Positions 24,123 through 32,232 of a DNA stretch of 38,390 nucleotides are shown piece after piece (the stretch's first letter is position 1; each line of letters opens with the position of its first letter). Origin of the DNA: Enterococcus avium ATCC 14025. Its GTDB lineage: Bacteria > Bacillota > Bacilli > Lactobacillales > Enterococcaceae. The position numbers and the translations under genes are program-made. The notes under the pieces are model-generated. The model worked only from the letters and a program-made list of their open reading frames with translations, was not told the origin of the DNA and searched no databases. Where the stretch lies: contig NZ_KE136366.1 in assembly GCF_000406965.1 (NCBI RefSeq), positions 347,862 through 386,251 of the forward strand, in the 5' to 3' direction.

Positions 24123-24159
24123 ACACTTTTCTCAAAGACGAAGAAGGGGTGTTTCGCCT

Positions 24160-24477
24160 ATGAAGGAACTAGGGATTAACTATCAATTTTCAGCAAAGGT
24201 CTGTCATCATTCTTCTTCACCAGAGATGCCTGGCTGGATGCTAGTTATACTCCCAAAGGAACTTTCCTTTGAGATTAGAAAGCTGTTCAAGGAGTTAGAG
24301 GAGGGCTGGGGACGCATGAAAGTGATAGCTCAAATCGGAAAAAGTGAATGGCGAACGGCCATCTGGTTTGATACCAAACAAGGAACTTATTTACTTCCAA
24401 TCAAGGCAGAGATCAGGAAAAAAGAACAGATCGTAAAAGATCAGGTCGTAAATATTGTGATTATGATAAATATCTAA
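24160..24477 (+). CDS. DUF1905-like small protein
   Basis: The 105-residue soluble protein contains YQFSAKVCHHSSSPEMPGWMLVILPKELSFEIRKLF, then GWGRMKVIAQIGKSEWRTAIWFDTKQGTYLLPIKAEIRKKE, the beta-barrel pattern of DUF1905 (WxFV..L...GWG...V.a.iG...W.tslFp....YlLPvK..vRk). Function is unknown. The ATG 24160 follows AAGAAGGGG by about 10 bases; a longer start upstream would begin inside the promoter. Single gene with its own terminator between the MurNAc operon and the methionine synthase unit. Confidence 0.8.
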   Translation: MKELGINYQFSAKVCHHSSSPEMPGWMLVILPKELSFEIRKLFKELEEGWGRMKVIAQIGKSEWRTAIWFDTKQGTYLLPIKAEIRKKEQIVKDQVVNIVIMINI

Positions 24478-24485
24478 ACAAAAGC

Positions 24486-24518
24486 GAGGAAGAATACGAT
24501 TTCTTCCTCTTTTTTTTA
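24486..24518 (+). terminator. Terminator of the DUF1905-like gene
   Basis: GAGGAAGAA and TTCTTCCTC pair around TACGAT, followed by eight Ts. Confidence 0.88.
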
Positions 24519-24519
24519 T

Positions 24520-24745
24520 CCTTAAGTAGTCACAAGAATTTTAAACAACATACTTTTAGGATATTATGAATTTTTTCACAATTAGTGATACTCATTCGGT
24601 GTTTTTTGTGCTATTCTCTAGAATAAGAATTTTAAAGAAAAGTGAATAACTAGTTAAGAGAAAGTGAGAAAAATAGCTTCGCTAGGATTCATTTTAACTT
24701 GAAGCAATGTTCGGTGAGATTGTAGTAAAACAAGGAGTATTTATA
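24520..24745 (+). other. Leader region of the metH unit
   Basis: About 230 bases without a gene. An extended -10, TGCTATTCT (24609-24617), may start transcription. A possible fold pairs AGTTAA (24652-24657) with TTAACT (24694-24699) and holds an inner hairpin TAGC-TTC-GCTA (24674-24684). I see no cobalamin, SAM, SMK or T-box consensus here. Confidence 0.35.
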
Positions 24746-24747
24746 CG

Positions 24748-25422
24748 ATGGAGATAGTTTTGGATAAAAAAGAAATATTGCGTTATCTCGGTTATCGAAG
24801 CAAGCAAGAATTAACCACTGAAATGGATGTTCAAATTCTACAATTAATGGAGGAAATCAAACATGTTGCTGTTCCTCGCTATACGTTTCTAATTTTTCCT
24901 TGTCGTAGCAATGAAACAGAAAAAAGCATTCAAGTAGTGGGAACGGACTTGATTTTAGAAGGTAAAGCCATATACAATCATCTGAAGAATGCTAATAAGG
25001 TGGCTTTATTGGCGGCAACTTTAGGAATTGAAGTAGAACGGCAAATTCGTAAATATGAATTGACAGATATGAGCAAGTCCTTAATTTTAGATGCTTGTTG
25101 TGTGGAATACATTGAAAAAATTTGTGATTTAGCAGAGTGCGAAATTGAAAAAGAAGTGATTAATGAGCACTTAATTTTAAATCGTCGGTTTAGTCCCGGC
25201 TATGGAGATCTACCAATCGAGACACAAGCGAAATTTTTAGCAGTTACAGATGCGACAAAACGTGTAGGCATCAATTTGAGCGACAGTTTTTTGATGATTC
25301 CTCGCAAATCAGTTACTGCAATCATCGGTTTGTTTACTGATGAAAAATTAGCTCGTCCGCGACGAAAAAAACTCGCTTGCGGCGATTGTTTAATGAATAA
25401 AAATTGTGAATATCGAAGGTGA
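24748..25422 (+). CDS. Stand-alone methionine synthase activation-domain protein
   Basis: The 224-residue protein corresponds to the C-terminal activation (AdoMet-binding) domain that is normally fused to cobalamin-dependent MetH. The signature RFSPGYGDLPIETQAKFL is near residues 147-165, with the family-like LAATLGIEVERQIRKYEL and DACCVEYIEKICD. The C-terminus has a Cys-rich tail (ACGDCLMNKNCEYRR). Such a domain binds SAM and supports reductive remethylation of oxidised cob(II)alamin on MetH. Its stop is five bases before the metH ATG. The ATG follows AAGGAG. The split arrangement is known from other bacteria but is notable in Enterococcus. Confidence 0.88.
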   Translation: MEIVLDKKEILRYLGYRSKQELTTEMDVQILQLMEEIKHVAVPRYTFLIFPCRSNETEKSIQVVGTDLILEGKAIYNHLKNANKVALLAATLGIEVERQIRKYELTDMSKSLILDACCVEYIEKICDLAECEIEKEVINEHLILNRRFSPGYGDLPIETQAKFLAVTDATKRVGINLSDSFLMIPRKSVTAIIGLFTDEKLARPRRKKLACGDCLMNKNCEYRR

Positions 25423-25426
25423 AAAA

Positions 25427-27802
25427 ATGACAATTATCGAAGATTTGACTGAAAACAGATTGCTTTTTGATGGTGCGATGGGAACCATGCTGCAAAAAAT
25501 GGGTCTGCCAGTGGGAATGGAGCCTGAATATTTCAATTTGAGCCATCCTGAAACGATTACGCAGATTCACCAAGAATACGTGGCAGCCGGAGCGGATGTT
25601 ATTACCGCCAATACATTTCAAGCGAATCAAGTAAAATTGAAACAAACAGAGTTGCCAGAGATCATCGAAGCGGCGATCAACCTAGCAAGAGCGGCTCAAC
25701 CGAAATACGTTGCTTATGATATGGGCCCCATAGGCCAATTGATGGCACCCATGGGAACCTTAAGTTTTGACCAAGCGTATGAAATGTTTCGAGAACAGGC
25801 TGTGTTGGCAGAAAAGGCCGGAGCAGATCTAGTAGTAATTGAGACAATGTCGGATTTATTGGAGACAAAGGCGGCAATTTTAGCAATCAAAGAAAATACC
25901 TCATTGCCGATTTTTTGCACGATGACATTTCAGGAAGATGGTCGAACTTTTGTCGGTACAGACCCCATAACAGCGGTTTTGACCTTGCAGTCATTAGGGA
26001 TTGAGGCGGTTGGAGTAAACTGTTCTTTAGGTCCAAATGAACTATTGCCAATCGTGGATGAAATCTTAACTTATGCCAACATACCAGTGATGGTTCAAGC
26101 AAATGCTGGCTTGCCAGAAATGAAAGATGGTCAAACCTTTTATCCGTTGACGGTGGACGATTATGGTTTAGCTGTTGAGAAAATGCTGAAAAGCGGTGTT
26201 CGCATCGTAGGCGGTTGTTGCGGAACAAATCCGGAGTTTATTCAGAAAATTCGCCAACTGATTGATGACATCCCTCCAGTTGCTTTGACTCCGCAAAAAG
26301 TTACGGCCGTTACCTCTGGGAGTCAAACGATTGTTTTAAATGAAGGATTGCATTTAATTGGCGAACGAATCAATCCTACTGGGAAAAAACGTCTGAAAGA
26401 AGCGCTGAGGAAAAAAGATATAAGCTATATTTTGAAGGAAGGCTTGAAGCAAATTGAGGCTGGAGCGGATATTTTGGATGTCAATGTCGGTTTGCCGGAA
26501 ATTGATGAAGCTGAGATGATGCAAAAAGTTGTTCAAGAGCTGCAAGGAATTGTCACAGCTCCTTTACAAATTGACAGCTCCAGTATCACAGCGATTGAGG
26601 CCGGAGCTCGTTACTATAATGGTAGACCATTGATCAATTCAGTAAACGGAAAAGAAGAAAGTATGCGGGAAATATTCCCGATTGCTAAAAAATATGGAGC
26701 AGTGGTTTTAGGGTTAGCGTTAGACGAAACGGGGATTCCTGATACGGCTGAAAAACGGTTGGCAGTAGCTGAAAAAATTGTTGAAACTGCTGCTAGTTAT
26801 GGGATTGCCAAAGAAGATGTCATGATTGATCCGTTAGTGCTAACGGCATCCGCTCAACAAGAACAGGTACAGGTGACCCTAGATACGATCAAGCTGGTTC
26901 GAGAAAAATTGGGTGTATTGACTGTTGCTGGGTTAAGCAATGTTTCTTTTGGTCTGCCGAATCGGGAAAGTCTGAATGGGGTGTTTTTGGCGGCAGCCGT
27001 GGGGGCTGGACTTAATGCGCCGATTGTTAATCCCCTCTCAGATATTCTGATGCAAGTGGTGCAGGCATTAAAAGTCATTAATAACCAAGATCAGGATGCG
27101 ATGGAGTATATTGCTAATAACCAACAAGTAATAGATCAGACAGCTTCTCTGGTTACGAGCGATCAAAAAAATACTGATGACTTGAAAACGTTGATTCTAA
27201 AAGGGCAAAAGGATGAAACGCCAACTTTAACAAAACGCTTATTAGAAACGAAAACCCCTCTGGAAATCGTTAATGATTATTTTATTCCTGCGTTAGATGA
27301 GGTAGGTTCAAAATTTGAAAAAGGTCTCCTGTTTTTGCCTCAACTGATGCAATCAGCTGAAGCGGTTCAGCGGTCACAAGAAGTATTAAAGCGGTATTTT
27401 GAGGCTAACGGACAGGAAACAGAATATAAAGGAAGAATTCTGTTAGCGACTGTACAGGGGGATATTCATGATATTGGTAAAAATATTGTGAAGATGGTGT
27501 TGGAAAATTATGGCTTTGAGGTAATTGATTTAGGAAAAGATGTACCAATTTCTATGGTGGTTGAGACACTCAAAAAAGAAAAGATTCAGTTGGCTGGCTT
27601 AAGTGCTTTGATGACAACGACGGTCCAAAACATGAAGAGCACGATTCAAGCCGCTAGAGAAGCAGGTTTAGATACAAAATTCATGGTGGGCGGAGCGGTG
27701 CTAAATGAAGAATACCGAGAATTTGTTGGTGCAGATTATTACGCCAAAGATGCTTTAAATAGTGTCACGATTGCGCAAGAATTCTTCCAAGACAAAAAAT
27801 AA
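25427..27802 (+). CDS. metH: Cobalamin-dependent methionine synthase, three-domain form
   Basis: The 791-residue enzyme transfers a methyl group from methyltetrahydrofolate through cobalamin to homocysteine. Domains in order: homocysteine-binding (about 1-285; zinc ligands Cys199 in VNCSLG and Cys264-Cys265 in GGCCGTNP), pterin-binding (about 305-565; GERINPTGKK, DVNVGLPEIDE, LSNVSFGLP), cobalamin cap and Rossmann domain (about 585-791; DIHDIGKN with His681 as lower cobalt ligand, and VGGAVL). The activation domain is absent here and supplied by the gene just upstream. The start is ATG 25427 after GAAGGTG; a GTG 21 bases upstream is not needed. No methylene-THF reductase is fused or adjacent. 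Confidence 0.92.
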   Translation: MTIIEDLTENRLLFDGAMGTMLQKMGLPVGMEPEYFNLSHPETITQIHQEYVAAGADVITANTFQANQVKLKQTELPEIIEAAINLARAAQPKYVAYDMGPIGQLMAPMGTLSFDQAYEMFREQAVLAEKAGADLVVIETMSDLLETKAAILAIKENTSLPIFCTMTFQEDGRTFVGTDPITAVLTLQSLGIEAVGVNCSLGPNELLPIVDEILTYANIPVMVQANAGLPEMKDGQTFYPLTVDDYGLAVEKMLKSGVRIVGGCCGTNPEFIQKIRQLIDDIPPVALTPQKVTAVTSGSQTIVLNEGLHLIGERINPTGKKRLKEALRKKDISYILKEGLKQIEAGADILDVNVGLPEIDEAEMMQKVVQELQGIVTAPLQIDSSSITAIEAGARYYNGRPLINSVNGKEESMREIFPIAKKYGAVVLGLALDETGIPDTAEKRLAVAEKIVETAASYGIAKEDVMIDPLVLTASAQQEQVQVTLDTIKLVREKLGVLTVAGLSNVSFGLPNRESLNGVFLAAAVGAGLNAPIVNPLSDILMQVVQALKVINNQDQDAMEYIANNQQVIDQTASLVTSDQKNTDDLKTLILKGQKDETPTLTKRLLETKTPLEIVNDYFIPALDEVGSKFEKGLLFLPQLMQSAEAVQRSQEVLKRYFEANGQETEYKGRILLATVQGDIHDIGKNIVKMVLENYGFEVIDLGKDVPISMVVETLKKEKIQLAGLSALMTTTVQNMKSTIQAAREAGLDTKFMVGGAVLNEEYREFVGADYYAKDALNSVTIAQEFFQDKK

Positions 27803-27805
27803 AAC

Positions 27806-27853
27806 AGCCGAGTAAAATGGATGATTTCTAGACATTTTACTCGGCTTTTCTAT
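27806..27853. terminator. Terminator between metH and the RpiR-type regulator
   Basis: AGCCGAGTAAAATG and CATTTTACTCGGCT form a 14-bp stem around GATGATTTCTAGA, with T-rich flanks for both convergent genes. Confidence 0.9.
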
Positions 27854-27873
27854 TTTATAATGACTTCCTGCGG

Positions 27874-28725
27874 CTAAAAATATTTTTTTCGATATTCTTG
27901 GACGACCGCTCGTGTCGAATAAATTTTTTCAGCATTTTCTTTGTTGCGGCTGATATAGACATAGAACAATAAATCGATCGTAATGAACTGAGCTAAGATC
28001 GAATCTGTTGCGGCGCTACGGTAAGTTGCTTCGGTCGGACGTGAAGTTTGAAGACAAACGTTTGAAAGCTTGGCCAATGGATTTTGTCCGAACTGGGTCA
28101 GGGTAATGATTGGGATACCTAAGTCTTTGGCTGTTTCCGCTAAAGCGATCAGTTCGGAGGTCAATCCAGAATTTGAGACTAGCCAAATGACCGCTTCTTT
28201 TTGATGCAGGACTAGCTGCGGCAAAATGGTGTTGTAATCTTGTTCGCTAATAACATTCTTCCCTAAACGGCTCCATTTTTGAACAATGTCAGTTGCTGCT
28301 AAACTAGAGGCGCCAATTCCTAAAACATAACAAAATTCTTTTTCTTCCAATAGTTTGCAGGCCTCGAGAAAAACCTCTTCGTTGAACAGAGCTGTTGTCT
28401 CGTCAATGGTGAAGCGAGCGTTGCTGGCTAATTTGTTTTTTAAACTGTGAAATGATTCGTCGTGACCGACATCACTGTAGGTATTATTGCTGCGCTCCTG
28501 CATTGTTTCGGCAGAAAGCTCTATTTTAAAATCTGTTAGGCTATTGTAGCCCATCTTTTTTGAAAAACGAACAACCGTTGGTGCGCTTGCTCCAGAGGCT
28601 TCCGCAATTTCGTTGGCGGTCATACCTGAAGCTTTTTCACTATTGTCGCGAATGAATTGATAGATTTTTTTTTCAGCTGCAGACATTTCCTTCTGCATGC
28701 TTTTCATATGAGAAAGAACGCTCAT
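27874..28725 (-). CDS. RpiR/MurR-family transcriptional regulator
   Basis: The 283-residue protein has an N-terminal RpiR-type HTH (about residues 1-78; MTANEIAEASGASAPTVVRFSKKMGY) and a C-terminal SIS sugar-phosphate-binding domain (about 110-245; VLGIGASSLAATDIVQKWSRLGKNV and VSNSGLTSELIALAETAKDLGI). Family members sense phosphosugars such as MurNAc-6P and control their operons. The closest sugar operon is mupG-murQ-murP, 3.8 kb away, whose promoter holds GAAAT..ATTTC palindromes, so a MurR role is likely but not shown. The ATG 28725 follows AAAGGAG. Confidence 0.88.
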   Translation of the reverse strand: MSVLSHMKSMQKEMSAAEKKIYQFIRDNSEKASGMTANEIAEASGASAPTVVRFSKKMGYNSLTDFKIELSAETMQERSNNTYSDVGHDESFHSLKNKLASNARFTIDETTALFNEEVFLEACKLLEEKEFCYVLGIGASSLAATDIVQKWSRLGKNVISEQDYNTILPQLVLHQKEAVIWLVSNSGLTSELIALAETAKDLGIPIITLTQFGQNPLAKLSNVCLQTSRPTEATYRSAATDSILAQFITIDLLFYVYISRNKENAEKIYSTRAVVQEYRKKYF

Positions 28726-28866
28726 AATGGACTCCTTTTAAACTTTTTTTCTATTATACCATTTTCCAAATAAATTTATTTTTTCTATAGAACGACAGAT
28801 CCGTCTTTCTTTTTTCTTGAAAAGTCGTATGATAATAAATGAATCTTTTCTAAAGGAGTTTACTAG

Positions 28867-29502
28867 ATGGCTTTGATTGATTTTATTTTGCATATCGATT
28901 CCCACATGGTGTCGTTGGTTCAGCAATATGGTGTTGGAATTTATCCAATTTTATTTGCAATTGTCTTTATTGAAACAGGTGTCGTGATCTTTCCATTCTT
29001 GCCTGGGGATTCATTTTTATTTGCAGCAGGCGCCTTAACTGCGTTAGGTGGAAATGTGCTGCATCTGCCATATGTGATTGCGATTTGTGTGATTGCTGCG
29101 ATTTTGGGAGACACAATGAATTATTGGATTGGCCATACGATTGGCGTCAGAGCTTTGTATCATAGCCCGATTTCCCGCTTCATCAAAGAGGATAAAGTAA
29201 AAGAGGCGGAGAACTTCTTTAACGAACGTGGAAAATGGACGATCTTCTTGGGCCGTTTTATGCCATTTGTCCGCACGTTTATCCCGTTCATTGCCGGTTC
29301 AAGTAAAATGAATTGGGCCATTTTTTCAAGCTTTAATGTTTTTGGAGCTATCGTCTGGGGGACAGTGGTCACTCTGGCAGGTTATTTCTTAGGGAATATT
29401 CCAATTGTCAGTGAGCATTTTTCATTGATCATGCTAATGATTGTTTTTATTTCATTGGTGCCAATTATGATTCCGTATATCAAACAAAAAATCCGTGCAT
29501 AA
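28867..29502 (+). CDS. DedA family membrane protein
   Basis: The 211-residue protein is of the DedA (VTT-domain) family, linked to lipid-carrier or phospholipid translocation and membrane homeostasis. Conserved pieces: FIETGVVIFPFLPGDSFLFAAGAL (acidic residue and PGD motif) near residues 36-60, GDTMNYWIGHTIG near 80-92, and FLGRFMPFVRTFIPFIAGSSKMNW (the GR(F)xPxxRTxxPxxAG motif) near 137-160. Several membrane segments. The ATG 28867 follows AAAGGAG. Single gene. The specific lipid handled cannot be told. Confidence 0.9.
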   Translation: MALIDFILHIDSHMVSLVQQYGVGIYPILFAIVFIETGVVIFPFLPGDSFLFAAGALTALGGNVLHLPYVIAICVIAAILGDTMNYWIGHTIGVRALYHSPISRFIKEDKVKEAENFFNERGKWTIFLGRFMPFVRTFIPFIAGSSKMNWAIFSSFNVFGAIVWGTVVTLAGYFLGNIPIVSEHFSLIMLMIVFISLVPIMIPYIKQKIRA

Positions 29503-29552
29503 AAAAGAGTTTGAAGGTTCTCCGATACAGGAGGCGTTCAAACTCTTTTTTC
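29501..29552. terminator. Bidirectional terminator between dedA and the metallophosphatase
   Basis: AAAAAAGAGTTTGAA and TTCAAACTCTTTTTT form a 15-bp stem whose loop carries a second small hairpin (CTCC/GGAG). Confidence 0.88.
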
Positions 29553-30346
29553 TACAAATGGAAATATAAAATTTCGGGTATTACTCTGAAGCGTAGGGGA
29601 GGGCCTGTTGTTCCTAAACCTGTATTAACAACCAAGCTTGTTTGGGACGTCAAAGCATAAATGCCTTGATCATAGAGCTTTGACCCAAAATTTTTATACG
29701 GCAAGATCGGAAAACGAATTTGTCCACCATGGCTGTGTCCCGATAAGATCAAATCAAAACAATCAAGGTCTGGCAAATGCTGGACTTGATCAGGCTCATG
29801 TACCATAAGGATTGAAAAACGCGCATCTTTGGGTTGCGTATTGTAGTCAGGTTGCCCTTCCTGACCATCATCAATGCCAGTCAAACTTATTTGCTCTACC
29901 AGCGTACTTTGGTTGTTTAACAAAACGAAGCCGCCAGCAGCCAGTATTTCACTGACAGCATCTTGTCCGTTGGAACGATAATCATGATTGCCTAAAATCG
30001 CAAATTTCCCTTTAGGGGCGTTGATTTTAGTTAATTGTTGACTGATTATTTCACAATCTCGTGTTTCCCAATAGCGATAATTTTCAATTAAGTCGCCAGT
30101 GAATAATACGATATCTGGCTTTGCGGCGTTAAGTTTTTCGACGATTTTGTCAAAACGTTTTGGAGAATAAAAAGGGGAGAAGTGACTGTCGCTGATTTGC
30201 GCAATCATCAATCCTGTCTTTTTTCCTTCCTTGATATCTAGTGTTGTGTGCTTTGTGATCTTAAAATGCTTTTCGACCAATTGATAGGTGGAATATCGGC
30301 AATAGATCAGAAAGAGTACTGCGAGCACAATTAGGAAAAGAATCAT
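29552..30346 (-). CDS. Membrane-anchored calcineurin-like metallophosphoesterase
   Basis: The 264-residue protein has one N-terminal membrane helix (ILFLIVLAVLFLIYC) and a cytoplasm- or surface-facing metallophosphatase domain. All metal-site motifs are there: ISDSHFSP (DxH), FTGDLIE (GD), LGNHDYR (GNHD), MVHEP (H) and SGHSHGGQ (GHxH). It resembles YkuE/YaeI-type phosphoesterases, some of which act on lipid or UDP-sugar phosphoesters. The substrate is unknown. The start ATG 30346 has a weak AAGAAAG site upstream. Single gene on the minus strand after malR. Confidence 0.86.
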   Translation of the reverse strand: MILFLIVLAVLFLIYCRYSTYQLVEKHFKITKHTTLDIKEGKKTGLMIAQISDSHFSPFYSPKRFDKIVEKLNAAKPDIVLFTGDLIENYRYWETRDCEIISQQLTKINAPKGKFAILGNHDYRSNGQDAVSEILAAGGFVLLNNQSTLVEQISLTGIDDGQEGQPDYNTQPKDARFSILMVHEPDQVQHLPDLDCFDLILSGHSHGGQIRFPILPYKNFGSKLYDQGIYALTSQTSLVVNTGLGTTGPPLRFRVIPEILYFHL

Positions 30347-30390
30347 CTATACCACTTTCTTTCTGATTTTTCGTCAGTATATCCAAAAGA

Positions 30391-30418
30391 AAGACCTGTC
30401 ACAAGTTTGACAGGTCTT
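30391..30418 (-). terminator. Terminator of malR
   Basis: AAGACCTGTCA and TGACAGGTCTT form an 11-bp stem with a six-base loop; the minus strand continues with TTTCTTTT. Confidence 0.8.
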
Positions 30419-30431
30419 ATTTAATGATTAT

Positions 30432-31439
30432 TTAAATCGTACGGACTGTTTCACGTTGAATTAAATGATGTGGTACGACTAATTGGACACCCGTAGATTG
30501 CTTTTGGTCAATTTGTTCCATCAGTTTTTGTGTCCCTAATCGACCGAGATCTGAAATATCGATATCAATTGTCGTCAAGTAAGGATGAACTAATGTTGCA
30601 AAAATCGAATTATTGAAGCTGATAACTGACAGGTCATCAGGCACTTTATAGCCATGCAAGGTTGCCAGTTGGATCATCCGCAGCGCAAAAATATCATCGA
30701 TCACGACCAACGCTGTTGCACCAGTTTCTTCAATTACTTCAGGGAACCTCGTATAATCTTCAGGCTGCAACATCGTTAGCGGTGGATGCGTGGGCAAACT
30801 TTGCAGCATCATCGCTTCTTGGTAGCCAAAGTAGCGTTCGAAGAAAATCACTTCTTGATTGACGTTCGAAACGAATAAAATATTTTTGTGGCCTTTTTCG
30901 ATCAAGTGCTCTGTTGCTTGCTTGCCAAGTAACTGATTGTCATTATCGACATACAGAATATCTGCTTCTCTTTTTGGGGGACGCCCAATCAAAGTAAATG
31001 GTATTTTATTCTGATAGAGATATTCAGCAATTGGATCGTCCTTTTCTGAATAGGCTAAAATGAAGCCGTCAACTTGTTTTTGTCGATGCATCCGGGTGAC
31101 GTTTTCTAGCAGTGTTTCACTATTATCCGATGAAGCTACAGCGGTCGTTACTTGGAAATCAGCCGCTGTTTCATTAACGGCATTCAGTAATTCTAAATAA
31201 AACGGGTTACCCAAGCGTTCACGGGAATTAAGCGGAGGCAAAATCACGCCTAAAGAGTTTGCCCGCTGTTTTCCAAGATTTCGCGCTGTTACATTTGGAA
31301 AATAGCCCATTTCATCCATAATCTTACGAACTCGTTGCTTCGTCTCAGCTGAAATACTAGGGTGATCATTAATGACGCGTGAAACCGTAGAAGGAGAGAC
31401 ATTCGCTTTTTTTGCCACGTCTTTTACTGTAGATGTCAT
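30432..31439 (-). CDS. malR: LacI-family maltose regulator MalR
   Basis: The 335-residue repressor has the LacI HTH at about residues 4-24 (VKDVAKKANVSPSTVSRVIN) with the hinge NVTARNLGKQRANSLGV and a periplasmic-binding-like sensor domain. It is placed next to mapA-pgmB and malT-mapP, and two similar CGCAACCGGTTGCG-type palindromes lie in the divergent mapA/malT promoters, which supports MalR. The start is ATG 31439, after AAAGGAGAG; the 15 extra upstream codons have no ribosome binding site. The inducer is probably maltose, by analogy with other MalR. Confidence 0.88.
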   Translation of the reverse strand: MTSTVKDVAKKANVSPSTVSRVINDHPSISAETKQRVRKIMDEMGYFPNVTARNLGKQRANSLGVILPPLNSRERLGNPFYLELLNAVNETAADFQVTTAVASSDNSETLLENVTRMHRQKQVDGFILAYSEKDDPIAEYLYQNKIPFTLIGRPPKREADILYVDNDNQLLGKQATEHLIEKGHKNILFVSNVNQEVIFFERYFGYQEAMMLQSLPTHPPLTMLQPEDYTRFPEVIEETGATALVVIDDIFALRMIQLATLHGYKVPDDLSVISFNNSIFATLVHPYLTTIDIDISDLGRLGTQKLMEQIDQKQSTGVQLVVPHHLIQRETVRTI

Positions 31440-31518
31440 ATTTCGCTCTCCTTTCTCATTAATTATTTTCAAACCATATACCATTCAGCCGTATAATGAA
31501 TAGTTTTATTTTTGCGAA

Positions 31519-31535
31519 TACCAAGTAAATTGGTA
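31519..31535. repeat. Small palindrome before malR
   Basis: TACCAA and TTGGTA around GTAAA, 80 bases upstream of malR. No T-run follows. It may be an operator or RNA hairpin. Confidence 0.35.
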
Positions 31536-31572
31536 AAAGCAGAGGGGATACAATCTCATTACTAGTGAGTAC

Positions 31573-32232
31573 TTATTTATCCCATTGTTTTTCCAGAAAT
31601 GCTAGTGTTAATTCGGAAGTTGATTCTACCAAGGCAATATCATCACCTAATTGTTCTGCTTGTCCGACACCAACGGGAAGGGCTCCGCAGGCTTTGATGG
31701 CAGCTATACCAGCCTGAGCATCCTCAATTCCAATACATTCATTTGGATCTAAGCCTACCACTTGTGCTGCTAAAATAAAAATATCCGGGGCAGGTTTTCC
31801 AGCCGCGACTTTTGCCGGATCGGCAATTCCGTCAAAATAGTCGGTCAATGCCATTTGTTTTAGTAGAAAAGGACCGTTTTTACTAGCCGATGCCAAAGAA
31901 ATCTTGATTCCGGCATTCTTTAATTCTTTTAACAGCTCTAAAATTCCGGGATAAACGTCTTTAGGTGAAACAGCTTGAATCATTTCAACGTAATTGTCGT
32001 TTTTACTCTTTGCCAATTGCTGGAATTCTGTTTCAGAAAAATCACTTTCACGTTTACCATGCTCAAGGATCAACCGTAAAGAATCTTCACGGCTGACACC
32101 TTTGAGTTTCTCGTTGAATTCACGGTCAATCGTAATGCCTAGCTCATCAGCCAATTTTTTCCATGCAAGGTAATGATACTCAGCGGTATCCGTAATCACG
32201 CCATCTAAATCAAATAGTACACCTTTAAACAT
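31573..32232 (-). CDS. pgmB: Beta-phosphoglucomutase
   Basis: The 219-residue HAD enzyme converts beta-D-glucose 1-phosphate to glucose 6-phosphate. The N-terminal [14 protein letters not shown] holds nucleophile Asp8 and general acid/base Asp10, the helical cap follows ([15 protein letters not shown]), then LASASKNG, and [16 protein letters not shown] for Mg binding. The start overlaps the end of mapA by eight bases, so the two genes are coupled; PgmB uses the direct product of MapA. The ATG 32232 follows AGGAGG. Confidence 0.95.
   Translation of the reverse strand: MFKGVLFDLDGVITDTAEYHYLAWKKLADELGITIDREFNEKLKGVSREDSLRLILEHGKRESDFSETEFQQLAKSKNDNYVEMIQAVSPKDVYPGILELLKELKNAGIKISLASASKNGPFLLKQMALTDYFDGIADPAKVAAGKPAPDIFILAAQVVGLDPNECIGIEDAQAGIAAIKACGALPVGVGQAEQLGDDIALVESTSELTLAFLEKQWDK

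Noticed and set aside
24118-24159. Longer start of the DUF1905-like gene
   Set aside because: It begins inside the -10 box; ATG 24160 with AAGAAGGGG is better.
24520-24745. SAM, SMK, T-box or cobalamin riboswitch before the metH unit
   Set aside because: None of the conserved core words (for example the T-box TGGNACCGCG or the SMK GATGCC block) is present.
31519-31535. Terminator between pgmB and malR
   Set aside because: The TACCAA/TTGGTA palindrome has no T-run on the minus strand, so it is listed only as a repeat; malR may be partly read from the mapA-pgmB transcript.
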